Source: Phymorhynchus buccinoides (Eukaryota; Mollusca; Gastropoda; Neogastropoda; Raphitomidae). From it: 64,000 bases of DNA. Below are positions 1-11,370 of this stretch, in pieces. The notes under the pieces were generated by a model, which was not told the origin of the DNA, searched no databases, and was given only the letters and a program-made list of their open reading frames with translations. Location: the NCBI GenBank assembly GCA_017654935.2, contig CM065689.1, positions 60,341,474 to 60,405,473 of the forward strand, read 5' to 3'. The translations under genes were made by a program, and so were the position numbers. The stretch's first letter is position 1. Each line of letters starts with the position of its first letter.

Positions 1-1394
1 ATGGACAAGCACAGTGTTTTTATAGTCCTTAACATAGGTTTGGGTTATCTCAGGACATGATGGACCAAGCAGTGTTTTATAGTCTTAAACATATGTTGTT
101 TATCTCAGGACTGATGGACAAGCATTGTTTATAGTCCTTAACATAGGTTTGTGTTAAGCTCAGGACATGATGGACAAGCAGTGTTTTTTTTTTATCGTTG
201 TCCTTAACATAGGTTTGTGGTATTCTCAGACCTGAGGACAAAGCAAGTGCTTTAAGTCCTTAAAATAGGTTTGTTTATCTCAGCAACATGATGACAAGCA
301 GTGCTGTATAGTCTTAACATAGGCGTGTGTTCGGACATGATGGACAAGCAGTGCTTTATAGTCCCTTAACATAGGTTTGTGTGTCTCCGGACATGATGGA
401 CAAGCAGTGCTTTTTATAGTCCTTAAACATAGGTTGTGTTCAGGACCTGATGGACAAGCAGTTTTTATAGCTTAACAAGGTTTTGTGCAGGACCGGATGG
501 ACAAGCATTGCTTTATAGTCCTGAACATGAGGTTTGGGTTTCAGGACATGCTGGACAAGCGTGCTTTTATAGTCCTAACATAGGTTTGTGTTTCAGGACC
601 TGATGGACAAGCGAGTGTTTTATAGTCCTTAAACATAGGGTTTGGTTGTCTCGGAACTGATGGACAAGCAGTGCTTATAGGTCCTTACATAGGTTGTGTT
701 ATCTCAGGACCTGAGGACAAGCATTGCTGATAGTCCTAACATAGGTTTGTGTTACTCAGGACCGGACGGACAGCAGTGTCTTATAGTCATAAATAGGTTT
801 GTGTTGGTTTCAGACATGAGGAAAGCAGTGCTTTATAGTCCTTAACATACGGTTTGTGTCAATACTCAGGACCTTGATGGACAAGCAGTGTTTTATAGTT
901 CTTAAACATAGGTGGTGTTGTCTCAGGACATGTATGGACAAGCAGTGCTTTATAGTCATTTAACAAGGTTGTGTTGTTCAGGACATGTGGACAAGCAGTG
1001 CTTTATAGTCCGTAAAATATGTTTGTGTTATATAGGACTGATGGACAAGACAGTGCGTTATAGTCCTTAATAGGTTTGTGTTAATCTCAGGACCTGAGGA
1101 CAAGCAGTGCGTTTATAGTCCTTAACATAGGTTTGGTTATCTAGGAAATGAGACAAGCAGGTTTTATAGTCCTTAACATGGTTTGTGTTATCTCAGGACC
1201 TGGCTGGACAAGCAGTTGCTTTATAGCCTTAAACATAGGTTTGTGTCATCCAGGACCTGAGGACAAGCAGTGCTTGATAGTCCTTAAACATTAGGTTTGT
1301 GTTTCAGGGACCTGCTGGACAAGCAGGTTGTTTTATAGTCCTAACATAAGGTTTGGGTATCGCAGGACCTGATGGACAAGCAGTGTTATAGCCT
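1..1394. repeat. Minisatellite A, ~56-bp unit
   Basis: About 25 noisy tandem copies of a 56-bp unit containing GATGGACAAGCAGTGC and CCTTAACATAGG. Copies differ mostly by one-base indels, which suggests poor consensus polishing as well as divergence. It fills the intron upstream of the SAS-6 exon at 2435 and continues off the left edge. It is interrupted by a mobile element at 1397. Confidence 0.9.
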
Positions 1395-1396
1395 AA

Positions 1397-2332
1397 CTCT
1401 CTCTTGTTGCGCGTGGAACGGTCGTGAACGTTCAAAAAAAAATCGTGACGGAAAAGTCTAAGAACGTTTGGGAACGTACGGATTCCACGTGGCCGGTTGG
1501 CGCTTCCATTTGTTTTCTATCACATGGCAGTCACGTGAGCGCTTCAGCCTCGCTTTCGCTAGGAGTACACTCAGTCTGGTTGATTGCAATGGATTTCTAG
1601 GCCGATTGGTTGAAAGATATGAATTTTGAAAATTAGTGACTGGACCGGCATTCGCGATTTTTCCAATATGGGATGACAAACAGTATGGAGTCCATTGACG
1701 AGGAAAGCAATGAATAGGTCCTATTTTGTGAAATTATGGGACTATCGAGATCGCGACAGTGATGAGTAAGGAGGTATTATGAACTATTCGGCGGCGAGGA
1801 GCTTGTGTTTTGTTCGATCGATGCGAATTTTGAAGTGTGTTTTACTGACATCGGCCATTTTCCCGAACTTACACATGGATGACGAGTCGTGATTGCATCC
1901 ACGAGTGATGACAGCGATGAAAATTTCTTTTTTTTGGTTGAAGATGGGAATTAATAGATCGTGAAGTGAAAGGGTAAGTGAATGATTGATCACACTTCCG
2001 TTTCAGTCGTCTTAGCCCAAGTTGGGCGAGTAGGCTTCAACAGTCTGCAAAAAGTAGCAATGAATGATAGTTGAATGACAGTTTGCGGACTACACTTTGG
2101 CAATTTGATTTTTTTTGCGGAGCAATGCTCCCATAAAAACTTGAAATTCATTTTGCATACAGACAGACAATCTCCGGGCCAACACATTCAAAAAAAAAAA
2201 AACACAAAGAATCTGGAGGGTATATTTTATTTATTATTTTCTGATGATACCCACCCTTTTGTACGGAGTGAAGTCCATTGGGTTAGGATTCAGAGTGTGA
2301 TCTGAGAGCACAGAGCGTCAGGCACAAGAGGG
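1397..2332. mobile_element. Non-autonomous piggyBac-like element, TTAA target
   Basis: A 936-bp unique block interrupts minisatellite A. The array unit contains CCTTAACATAGG. The left flank stops at CCTAA (one base short of TTAA) and the right flank resumes with TTAACA, so the insertion fell on a TTAA that is now present on both sides. The right end reads CACAAGAGGG before TTAA, and the left end starts with a related CTCTCTTGTTGCG, giving short imperfect inverted ends. TTAA targeting with CCC-type ends is typical of piggyBac. Internal frames are short and show no recognisable transposase, so the element looks non-autonomous or decayed. Confidence 0.6.
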
Positions 2333-2430
2333 TTAACACTAGGTTTGGTTCTGTCAGGACAGATGGACAAGCATGCTTATAGTTCCTTAACATAGGTTTG
2401 TGTTGTCGAAGGACCGACGGACAAGCAGTT
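2333..2430. repeat. Minisatellite A, distal remnant
   Basis: Slightly under two units of the same 56-bp repeat resume after the insertion and run to GACAAGCAGTTACAG. The last four bases form the acceptor of the next exon, so the array abuts the splice site directly. Confidence 0.8.
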
Positions 2431-2434
2431 ACAG

Positions 2435-2568
2435 GCGGAGTCCTTGATCCGCGAGATGAGGGCCAAAGCTGGGTGTGGTGGAGGAGGAGGCTGCCCGCGC
2501 CAAGCAGGATGTCACTGCCCTCAGAAGCACCAACGTCCGCCCCGACTCGAGACACACGACGAGAGAAG
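2435..2568 (+). CDS. SAS-6 coiled-coil exon (exon A)
   Basis: Internal exon of the centriolar cartwheel protein SAS-6, whose head oligomerises into ninefold rings and whose coiled coil forms the spokes. Acceptor GTTACAG precedes it and donor AAG|GTATGC follows. The reading starts ESLIREMRAK and, after one inserted base, continues VEEEAARAKQDVTALRS. Human SASS6 has STIRELKAKL and GVEEELQRTKQEVLSLR at this place in the coiled coil. The 3' end needs one or two indel corrections to give a THDEK-like ending. The indels could be assembly error or real decay. Minisatellite A lies immediately upstream and minisatellite B begins at its donor. Confidence 0.85.
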
Positions 2569-3780
2569 GTATGCGCAGGGTCCACTTTGGACTAGAGGTC
2601 ACAGGGAGAAGGTGCCCACTTGGATTAGGAGTCACAGGAGAAGGGTCCCACTTTGACTAGAGGAACAGGGAGAAGGTTCCACTTTGACTAGAGGTCACTA
2701 GGGAGAAGGGTCCACTTTGAATAGGGTGGCACAGGGAAGGTTCCACTGTTGACTAGAGGTCACAGGAGAAGGTCTCCACTTTGGACTAGAGGTCACAGGG
2801 GAAGGGTCACTTTGACTAGAGGTCACAGGGAGAGGGTCCAATTGACTAGAGGTCACAGGGAGAAGGTGTCCACTTGACTAGAAGGTCACAGGGAGAAGGG
2901 TCACTTTGACTAGATGATCCAGGGAGAATGGTTACTATGAGGGTCCACTTTGACTAGAGGTCAACCAGGTGAGGAAGGTTCCACTGGACTAGAGGTCACA
3001 GGGAGAAGGTACATGCAGGGTCCAACTTTGACTAGAGGTCACAGGGAGAAGGTACTAGCAGTCAATTTGACTAGAGTTCACAGGGAGAAGGGTCCCACTT
3101 GACTAGAGGCACAGGGGAAGGGTCCCACTTTGATAGAAGGTAAAAGGAGAAGGTACAGCGGGTAACTTTGACTAAGAGGTCACAGGAGAAGGTCCACTTT
3201 TGACTAGGATGGTCACAGGGAGAAGGGTCCACTTCTTTGACTCAGAGGTCACAGAGAGAAGGTTCACTTTGGACTAGAGGTCCACAGGGAGAAGGTTCCA
3301 CTTTGACTAGAGGTCACAGGGGAGAAGTTCCCACTTTGACTAGAGGTCACAGGGAGAAGGGTCCACTTTTGACTAGAGGTCAAGGAAGGGTCCACTTTGA
3401 CTAGAGGTCAAAGGGAGAATGGCCACTTTGACTAGAGGTCAGGGAGAAGGGTCCACTTTGACTAGAGGGTACATGGAGAAGGGTCCTTTTTGACTAGAGG
3501 TCACAGGAGAAGGTTACTATGCAGGGTTCCACTTTGACTAGAGGTCACAGGGAGAAGGGTCCAAAATTGACTAGATGGTCTACAGGGAGAAGGGTCCACT
3601 TGGATTAGATGTCACAGGGAGAAGGGTCCACTTTGACTAGAGGTCACAGGGAGAAGGGTACACTTTGAATAGAGGTTCAAAGGGGAGAAGGTACTATGCA
3701 GGGTCCACGTGGACTAGAGGTTCACAGGGAGAAGGGTCACCATGACTAGAGTTCACAGGGAGAAGTACAATGCAGGGTTT
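2569..3780. repeat. Minisatellite B, ~32-bp unit with donor-like subset
   Basis: Roughly 38 copies of a 32-bp unit containing GTCCACTTTGACTAGAGG and TCACAGGGAGAA. It starts at the donor of the preceding exon. Several units (near 3018, 3046, 3515, 3690 and 3763) carry an extra GGTACTATGCA, giving GAGAAGGTACTATGCAGGG, close to the real exon junction GAGAAG|GTATGCGCAGGG. Confidence 0.9.
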
Positions 3781-3890
3781 GGTTTCATGCATGTTGAAAC
3801 AGCCAGTGCTGGAATGGAGGGAATATCTGTATGCTGACGATATGTTGATGATTATGTCATATGTTTATTTTTCCTGCCTGTTTGAAACAG

Positions 3891-4004
3891 ACGTTGAAAC
3901 CAGACTCAAGGACGCGCATGCGGTGCTGGAAAGGAGCGTCAAGGACAAGGAACAGGTCTTGACCCGGAGCCAACGACCTCCTGACCTCACAGCATGACGC
4001 CAAG
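3891..4004 (+). CDS. SAS-6 coiled-coil exon (exon B)
   Basis: Next SAS-6 coiled-coil exon. The acceptor TTTGAAACAG follows a T-rich stretch and the donor is AAG|GTGCAC. The clean reading VETRLKDAH then VLERSVKDKEQVLTRSQ matches human QLQTKVAVLEQEI and VLEQEIKDKDQLVLRTK. A single indel near 3972 shifts frame, after which NDLLTSQHDAK ends the exon, comparable to human AFDTIQEQK. Its last ~28 bases plus the donor are duplicated about 190 bp downstream. Confidence 0.85.
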
Positions 4005-4480
4005 GTGCACATCAACACACACACGAGCATGGAACACACACACACACACACACAACCACAATTACACACAACCTTAGCAAGGGACACCAAGGTTACATAT
4101 GCATCAATGAAGCATACATGCAGGGTACACATACAAACCACACCACACAACACACAAACAAAAACCACCTCTGACCTCAACAGCAGACGCCAAGGTGCAC
4201 ATCAACACACACACATCGATGCATGGACACAAAACACAAACACACACACACACACACACACACACAACACACACACACACACACCACACACACAACTTAC
4301 AGAAAGGACACAAATGAAGGATAAGCAAAGGCAAAGAACAACAAGGTACATATGCATCAATACCGCTGCAAGCACATACCTGCATATACACAGACACAGA
4401 ATGCACTTGCACACACCATGGACACACAAACACACATGGCATACACATTTTAACCCCAGCAAAGGTTATCTCTTGGTCAT
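4005..4480. repeat. CA-rich tandem region with duplicated exon end
   Basis: Two to three copies of a ~190-250-bp unit rich in (CA)n. One copy includes a degraded duplicate of the exon B 3' end and donor at about 4165-4200 (CAGACGCCAAGGTGCACATC). ACATATGCATCAAT recurs at 4096 and 4348. The open frames here come from the CA repeat. Confidence 0.75.
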
Positions 4481-5405
4481 TTGTGTGTGCTGACTGCGCG
4501 TGTGTGTGGTGGTTATCTATTTTTTTATCTTTGATTCTTGCTATAGGTTCAAGTGTTGATTCTAGAGGCGGGTCTTGCGGGATTCCCACATTTATTCCCA
4601 CTCACTAGGACGCATAAAATCGCGAACAGGTGCGGCCAAATCACACACAAAATAAAACGGAACGCACTTTACGTAACGAGTGCGTGAGTCGCGGCGCTGT
4701 GTCTATAGCCTTCTCAATACTGAGTCGAACCGAGGCATCCTTTCTGTCAACGTTCTGATTGGCACGGTGACCCTGGGCTTGCCCACAGTCACAGTAGGCC
4801 TAAATTTCCTCAGAGCACAACTTTCATGTCGCCATTTTGTCTTGTGCACACTATCGAGCCAATGCCACAGCCAGAGATTCTCGTTCTGTGCAGGGACCTA
4901 AGGCGCACCAGTGAAGCAAAGAAAAACACAGCAAACGGTTTATTTTCGTGGCTATCAACGAAAGGATGTTTGTACAAGGGAACGGAACTAGCGATGCCGT
5001 TGTCAACCCAGATCCGAGAATTGGAACTTCTTCCCAACAAACTGAAAAAAGAGCGGAAAAAAAACAGTCTTTCCAAAGGTTAGTTGTGTTTCAAGGAAGA
5101 GTGCGAGTGCGATAACACGACAATGAGAGTTTTTATGCGATCACTGATCGGTGAAAGTCACAAACGAAACTAATTTTTCTTGACGTGCTGCAGTTGTAAG
5201 TGATGGACTTCGGCCTGAGGTGTCACCTTTAAAGGAATAATCTTTTTTCGAAAATGCACAAAACAGACGGCAGCAGAAAAATAAAGTGATAAGAGTACAA
5301 TAAGCTAAAAAGCTTATGCGACGGTACGTATTACGTTTTGTTTTTGTTTTGAAAATTTCTACTTTGTCTAAACGGGTGGTTGCCCACAACTGATATGGGG
5401 TTGAA

Positions 5406-5442
<37 letters not shown>

Positions 5443-6055
5443 CTCTCTCTCTCTTCTCTCTCTCTCTATCTCTCACACACCACACACCAACTGGTCTCTC
5501 TCGTGTCTGTGTTAAATGTTGCTGTCTGGGAATGTGCTCTTTCCTTACTTCTGTGGTTGCTGTGTTTTCTCATTTTGGTCTATCCTGCAAAAGACATAAA
5601 GTGCTAAAAGGCTCATCATAATGCTGGGGTTTGTTTATCTCGAAAAGATCTTGGGTCCCTCCCTTTTATATCCCCAGGGGTCCCGGGGCTCCTTTTTTTC
5701 ATCTGAGGAGCCCGGTCTCCCTTTTGAAATCATAGATGAAACGCTGGATGGTTGTTGAATGTGTATGTTTTGCCTGCTTTGGTGTCAATGTGTGTGTGTG
5801 GGTGTCTGATTCTACTATTCATCTTTTAAGATTGTAAGCGCTCTTAGGGACTTTTGGTAAGATTAAACGCCCTAAATATTTATTATAATACATATATTCT
5901 AAATAAAACTTCATTCCTCTCCATTTTGTCTTTCGGCCGGACTTCCGCTATACTCTTCAAATTGGTGAAATGGTTAGAAGTTTACCATAAATAGAAAGCT
6001 TGATTTTCTCACCCCCATTGGACCCTTGTTTTTTACTGCTATGTAGAACGTTATT
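4481..6055. other. Unique intronic sequence with CT tract
   Basis: Intron without a supported gene. It holds a (CT)n tract at about 5411-5470. A GC-rich patch at 5645-5720 resembles one near 39980. A 3'-tail-like segment at about 5830-5910 (GTAAGCGCTCTTAGGG followed by A/T-rich TTATTATAATA) resembles the tails of dispersed SINE-like repeats. An open frame at 4826-5083 has no recognised similarity and is not needed between the flanking SAS-6 exons. Confidence 0.5.
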
Positions 6056-7795
6056 AACCTATTAGCACGCTGCAGGCGCATTCAGTCACTGAGCACGATA
6101 GTCTCCCCTGTAGCTGCAGGTCGCATTCCAGCGCTGAGCCGATGTACTTCCCCTGTAGGTGCAGGCGATTTCAATCACTGAGCCAGACAGTCTCCATCTG
6201 TAGCGCGCAGGCGCATCTCAGCAATGACCCGCTAGTATCCCGCAGCTGCAGGCGCATTCAGTCACTGAGCCGATAGTCTCATGTAGCTGCAGGCGCATCA
6301 TCAGTGAGCTGACAGTCTGCCCCCGTAAGCGCAGGCCATTCAGTCGTCGAGACCGATAGTCTCCCCTGTAGATGCAGGCGCCATTCAGCACTGAACCAAT
6401 AGTATCCCACTGTAGCTTGCAGGTGCATTCAGTCGCTGAGGCCGACAGTTCTCCCCTGTAGCTGAGGCCATTCAGTCGTCGCGCCGTAGTCTCCGTAGCT
6501 GCAGGAGCATTTCAGGGTCACTGAGACGATACTCTCCCCTGTAGCTGGCAGGCGCCATTCAATCACTGAGCCGACAGTTATCCCCTGTAGCTGCAGGCGC
6601 ATTCAGGCCATTGAGCAACAGTCTCCCTGTAGCTGGAAGGCGCATTAGTCACTGAGCCGTACAGTCTCCCCTGTAGCTGACAGGCGATTCAGTCACTGCG
6701 CGATAGTCTCCCCTGTAGCTGCAGGCGCACTCAGCTCACTGAGCCGACAGTCTCCCTGTAGCTGCAGGCGCATCAGTCACTGAGCCGATAGTATCCCCTG
6801 TAGCTGCAGGGGCGCATTCAGTCACTGAGCCGATAGTCCCCCTGTAGCTGCAGGCGCATGTCAGTCACTGAGCCGACAGTATCCCCTGTAGCTGCAGTCC
6901 ATTCATGTCTTCGAGCCGATAGTCTCCCCTGTAGATGCAGGAGACATCAGTCACTGGAGCCGATAGTTCTCCCCTGTAGCTGCAGGCGGCATTCAGTCGC
7001 CGAGACGATAGTATCCCCTGTAGCTGCAGGCGCATGCAGCACTGAGCCGACAGTCTCCCTGTAGCTGCAGAGCTTCAGTCGCCGAGCCCGACAGTTCCCC
7101 TGTGCGCTGCAGGGATCTAGTCGCTGAGCGACAGTTCCATCTGTAGCTGCAGGCGCTTCAGTCACTGAGCGAATAGTCTCCCTGTAGCTGCAGGCCATTC
7201 AGTCGTACGAGCCGATAAGTCTCCTGTAGATGCAGGACATTCAGTCGTCGAGCCGGACAGTCTCCTGTAGCGAAGGCCATTTTCAGTCGCCCGAGCTGAT
7301 AGTCTCCCTGTAGCTGCAGGCACTTCAGTCACTGAGTGATAGTTCCCTGTAGCTGAAGGCCATTCATCGTCGAGCCGAACAGTCTACCCGTAGCGCAGGC
7401 CATTCAGTCGCCGAGCGGATTAGTCTCCCCTGTAGCTGCAGGCCATCAATCAATGAGCTGATAGTCTACCCTGGAGCTTGCAGGCCATTCAGTCACTGAG
7501 CTGAGAGTCTCCCCTGTCGCTGCACGACATCTCAGTCGTCGAGCGGACAGTCTCACGAGCGCAGGCCATTCAGTCGTCGGACGACAGTCTAACCCCTGTA
7601 GCTGCAGGGACATTCAGTCGCCGAGCTGATAGTTCACCGTAGCTGCAGGGCCATCCAATCCAATGAGCTGATAGTCTCCCCTGTAGCTGCAGGCAATTAA
7701 GTCACTGAGCTGATAGTCTCCCACGTAGCGGCAGGCCATTAGCGACGAGCGATAGTCCCCCTGTAGATGCAGGTGCATTCATGCACCTCAGAGGG
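6056..7795. repeat. Minisatellite C, ~43-bp unit
   Basis: About 40 noisy copies of a unit containing CTGTAGCTGCAGGCGCATTC and AGTCACTGAGCCGATAGTCT. The CTGCAG core is palindromic. It lies in the intron between SAS-6 exons B and D. Confidence 0.9.
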
Positions 7796-8575
7796 GTGTA
7801 CCTAAAATCAATGCTTCGAGGACCTTAGCTTCTGTTACAACTTACCTTACACCAAAACGAGGCTCGACTGCTTCTTTCTCTTCCGGCAAGCCACATTTGC
7901 TTTTTGGTTGTTGTACTGAATGTTTCAAAGCGTTGATCGGTCAGAAAGTTAAAGTTCCACTATAAAATATGTGCTGGGATTTCGTGTTGGCGAAGCTCTA
8001 CTGGAAATAGCGTTGATGTTTGTTTAAATAATGGAATTCTTAGGCTTGTTAGGTCGGATATGACAGATGAAAAGGGAGGGGGGGGGGGAGGGGGTAGCCG
8101 ATGTCAGGGACCGAGGGAAGACGATCCGATAGCGAATCGACCGCGATTGTGATTCGGGTACGATTTTGATACGCGGTTGAATGAAAGAAAATTTTTGCTT
8201 TCAAATATCTTAATTGTATTTCGCGAGTTATTTCGTTAAAGGGAATCTAAGAGATGAGTAATTAGTCCGAGGAGGCGAACTTTGAAGCAGACGGCACTAA
8301 TTCCGACCGTCCCGACAACAGTAAGTCGCTTGTTATTGCTTCTTTTGTTTTTCAACAACAACACAGACAGACAACAAAATGATACATCAAAACTCTCTCA
8401 ATCCATCTCTTATTAGTACATGTTATTCAAATAATCAAGTCTGCACACAAACAACAGAGAAAATTAAGAGCATTTTAATCAAGTGGGGGTGGAGCGTTTT
8501 TCACTGCATAAAAGGAATACTGGCAGAGTCGGACTCAGAAAAAGTGGCAGCGCGCTAAAGGTTAAGATTTTCACT
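7796..8575. other. Unique intronic sequence with possible transposon start
   Basis: Mostly unique. A G-rich run lies at about 8072-8095. A short frame from the ATG at 8254, with one stop, reads SEEANFEADGTNSDRPDN and ends at a consensus donor GTAAGT at 8321. It could be the first exon of a transposon-derived gene, but support is weak. Confidence 0.3.
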
Positions 8576-8962
8576 CTTCTACCTATGTATTGTTATGATC
8601 CTTGGTTGTCCGTTCCACGCACTCTTCTAGCGCATGTATGTTATGATCTGGGTGTCCGTTCCATCTCACTTTATATAGCTATGTATGTTTCATGATCTGG
8701 TTGTCGTTCCACTCCACTCTTATAGCGCTAGGTATGTTATGTATCTTGGTTGTCCGTTTCCATCTCACTCTTCTAGCGATATGTATGCTATGATCTTGGT
8801 GTCCGTTTCCACTCACTACTTCTAGCGCTATGTATGTTATGATCTTGTGTCCTTTACCATCCTCACTCTTTAGCGCTATGTATGTTATGACTTGGGTGTC
8901 GTTCCCATTCACTATTCTAGCGCTATGTATGGTATGATCTTGGTTGTCCGTTCCATCCAACC
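8576..8962. repeat. Minisatellite D, ~49-bp unit
   Basis: Seven to eight copies of a unit containing TAGCGCTATGTATGTTATGA and TTGTCCGTTCCA, between exons B and D. Confidence 0.85.
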
Positions 8963-9039
8963 GACAGAGAGCAAGACGGTAACTATATTTGAAAGTGCGA
9001 AGGAAAAAAAAAATGAAATAAACTCTGAAAATATCAAAC

Positions 9040-9812
9040 GTTGAAGGGTGCATGGAAACAAACGTCTCTGCATTTGGTGGGAGTGTAGAGATGTCTGGGC
9101 CAAATGGATCACCCATAGTGCTGGAAGAGTTTCATCATGACAGGGTGCATGGAGGACAAACGTCTTGCATTGTGGGAGTGTTTAGAGTGATGTCTGGGCC
9201 AATGGGATTCAACAATAGTGCCTGGAAGAGTTCATGACAGGGGAATGGAGAACAAACGTTCTGCATTTGAGGGAGGTAGAGTGATTTCTGGGCCAAATGA
9301 TCACCCATGGTGCTGGAAGAGTTCATGACAGGGTGCATGGAGAACAAACGTCTCTAATTTGTTGGGAGTGTAGAGTGATGTTTGGCCAATGGATTACCCA
9401 TGGTGATGGACAGAGTTTCAGCATGGCAGGGTGCATGGAGACAAACGTACTCTGCATTGGTGGAGTGTAGAGATGTCTTGGGCCATGGATTCACACAATA
9501 GTGCTGGAAGAGTTCATCAGACAGGTTGCATGGAGACAAACGTCCTGCATTTGGTGGGAGTGTAGAGTGATGTCTTGGGCCAAGGGATTCACCATGTGCT
9601 AGAAGAGTTCATTGGAAGGGTGTGCAGTGGAGGACAAACGTCTCTGCTTGGTGGGAGGTTCGAGAGATGTCTTGGGCCAATGGATTCACCCATAGTGCTG
9701 GAAGAGCTCATCATGACAGGGTCATGAGAAAACGGTCTCTGCCTGTGGTCAGGGGATGTAGAGATGTCTTGGCCAATGGATTCACCCATAGTGCTGGAAG
9801 AGTTCATTCCTC
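9040..9812. repeat. Minisatellite E, ~99-bp unit
   Basis: About eight copies of a unit containing GCATTTGGTGGGAGTGTAGA, CCAATGGATTCACCCATAG and GTGCTGGAAGAGTTCAT. It stops about 20 bp before the exon D acceptor. Its core is related to minisatellite G at 12174-12790 and to a single copy near 53747. Confidence 0.9.
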
Positions 9813-9832
9813 ATTATTTATTTTATTTTCAG

Positions 9833-9978
9833 CACAAAGTGGAGGGTGACCTGAAAACAGGGTCGAGAGGTTACCAAGCTGTGAGGGCAAGGTCAAGTCC
9901 TGGGAGAGAACTGAAGAAGGGGCAACGAGATCATCAAGAAAAACTACAGGCAAGAGATCACGAAATACCATCAACAAG
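9833..9978 (+). CDS. SAS-6 coiled-coil exon (exon D)
   Basis: The acceptor TTTATTTTCAG follows a good polypyrimidine tract and the donor is AAG|GTAAGG. The reading begins HKVEGDLK and, after indel corrections, includes VERLTKL, NEIIKK and EITKYHQQ. This matches the human SASS6 stretch LGKLEATIKSL...ANEIIKKLQ, a well conserved part of the SAS-6 coiled coil. At least two one-base indels are needed to keep one frame. It follows exon B directly in protein coordinates, so no exon is missing between them. Confidence 0.85.
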
Positions 9979-11228
9979 GTAAGGTGTGTGGTGGTTATCT
10001 GTCGGAATGTTTGTATGGGTGTTTGTGTGTTGACTGCTGGCCTATGGACTTAGTCATTTAGTGGGTAAGGAGTAAAGCCGCCTCACACTATCCAACCTTT
10101 TATTGAAGAAAATCAGTTGTGAATCATTCATTAGTTGTGGCCATGTGCCAGATTCACTGTCAGCAAGCAGATGTCATATCCTACAGATGCCTGAGTTGAG
10201 TTGGAAGTAAATGGTGCAGTCGGTCAATTCTTATTATCTGGTTTGGAAGAGTTTCATCCAACCCAAAATTTGCATTGTGATTTCCTAATCACCCTTGTCA
10301 AAAAGGAAAGGAAATGCTGATGACTATGATGGTGACAATGATGATGGATGAGACGATGATGATGATGATGGATGGTTGATGACAATGATGTGCGATGATG
10401 GTGATGATGTGATGACAGACCTTGGGTAACTGTACGATTCTGGCGTAAACGTTTTTTGGACCCTCTCGTATGATTGTACGCAAGCTCAGAAATGTTCACG
10501 ATATTCTTGGGGAAAAAAATATCAGTTGTCGATGTTTGTAACTTTTTGCGTTTATAAGACCAAAGCAAAGATTCCGGTATTTGCTAGTGGGCGGAAGTGC
10601 ACCCTTTTCACGTTTGAGGTCGCAATGCAGTCAGCCTAAGATGCGCGTGGTGAGATGTCATTAGCGGTGAACAATGGCGAGCAAAAAGGAAAAAACACAG
10701 GAAAACGAGATGAAGATGAGGCTGTTGCCAAAGTGACAACAAAGCCCTGCAAAAAAGAAAGTTAGTTCCCAGAAGAAAGACAAAAAGTGAACAGCTGAGA
10801 AGCAACAGTGACTCAGTCATTGCCAGGAACAACGTTCCTTCTTTGCTGTCGTCCTGAGCGTTGTCAAAGGCAATACCCCAAACTGTTTCCAGATTCAAGA
10901 ATTTGTGTTGTTGTTTATTTGTCCACGCCTCTCTCTCTCTCTCTCTTCTCCTCTCCCTCCCTTCCACTCCTCTCTTCTCCTCTCTCTCTCTCCCCTCTCA
11001 AATGTTGTTTTCAAGTCTCTCTAATTATGGTTTGGTTGTGTGTGTGCAGTAGTCTTAAATTTCGTTCACGTCCTTCCATTGGACCATTTCTTTTAAACTT
11101 TTTTTTTTTTACTCAATCTTACTAAATTAATTTTTGTGAGTACCAGGTCGTGATGATTGCAATGCTGATGGATGATGGTGAGGATGATGATGATGCTGAC
11201 AATGATGATGATGATGATGGGACGACAG
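9979..11228. other. Intron with GAT and CT microsatellites
   Basis: A GAT/ATG-rich microsatellite lies at about 10315-10420 and another at 11150-11220, with a (CT)n tract at 10921-11000. Histidine-rich minus-strand frames are by-products of the GAT repeat. The rest shows no gene. Confidence 0.6.
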
Positions 11229-11370
11229 GCCAAAGAATCAGCACGCAGAATAAGCCACGGCAGCAGGGCGCGCTTCTCCTAGGCGACAAGGACAAGGAGC
11301 TGGAGAGTCTGCGTCAGGACCTGGCCTGCACCAAAAGAACAGCCTGCAAACACACCACACAGGGAGGGCA
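11229..11370 (+). CDS. SAS-6 coiled-coil exon (exon E), 3' end uncertain
   Basis: It starts after GGGACGACAG and reads ISTQNK..., then LLLGDKDKELESLRQDLA and a likely EQLA near the end. Human SASS6 has LLAEKEEKLQKEQKEL here. The first third needs a frame correction. The donor is unclear: possible GT sites are at 11371 and 11395 (CTTG|GTAGGC). The exon end overlaps the first partial unit of minisatellite F, so the junction itself appears to be part of the repeat. Confidence 0.75.

Noticed and set aside
3820..3870. YADD motif suggestive of reverse transcriptase
   Set aside because: Only YADDML with no flanking RT motifs, in a short stretch just before exon B; likely chance.
4826..5083. 85-codon frame with Lys-rich end followed by GTTAGT
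   Set aside because: It looked like a coiled-coil exon, but SAS-6 exons B and D are already contiguous in protein coordinates, so no exon is expected here and no family is recognised.
5380..5607. Ser/Leu-rich frame over (CT)n, and similar ones at 10808-11125 and 62302-62544
   Set aside because: Microsatellite translation.
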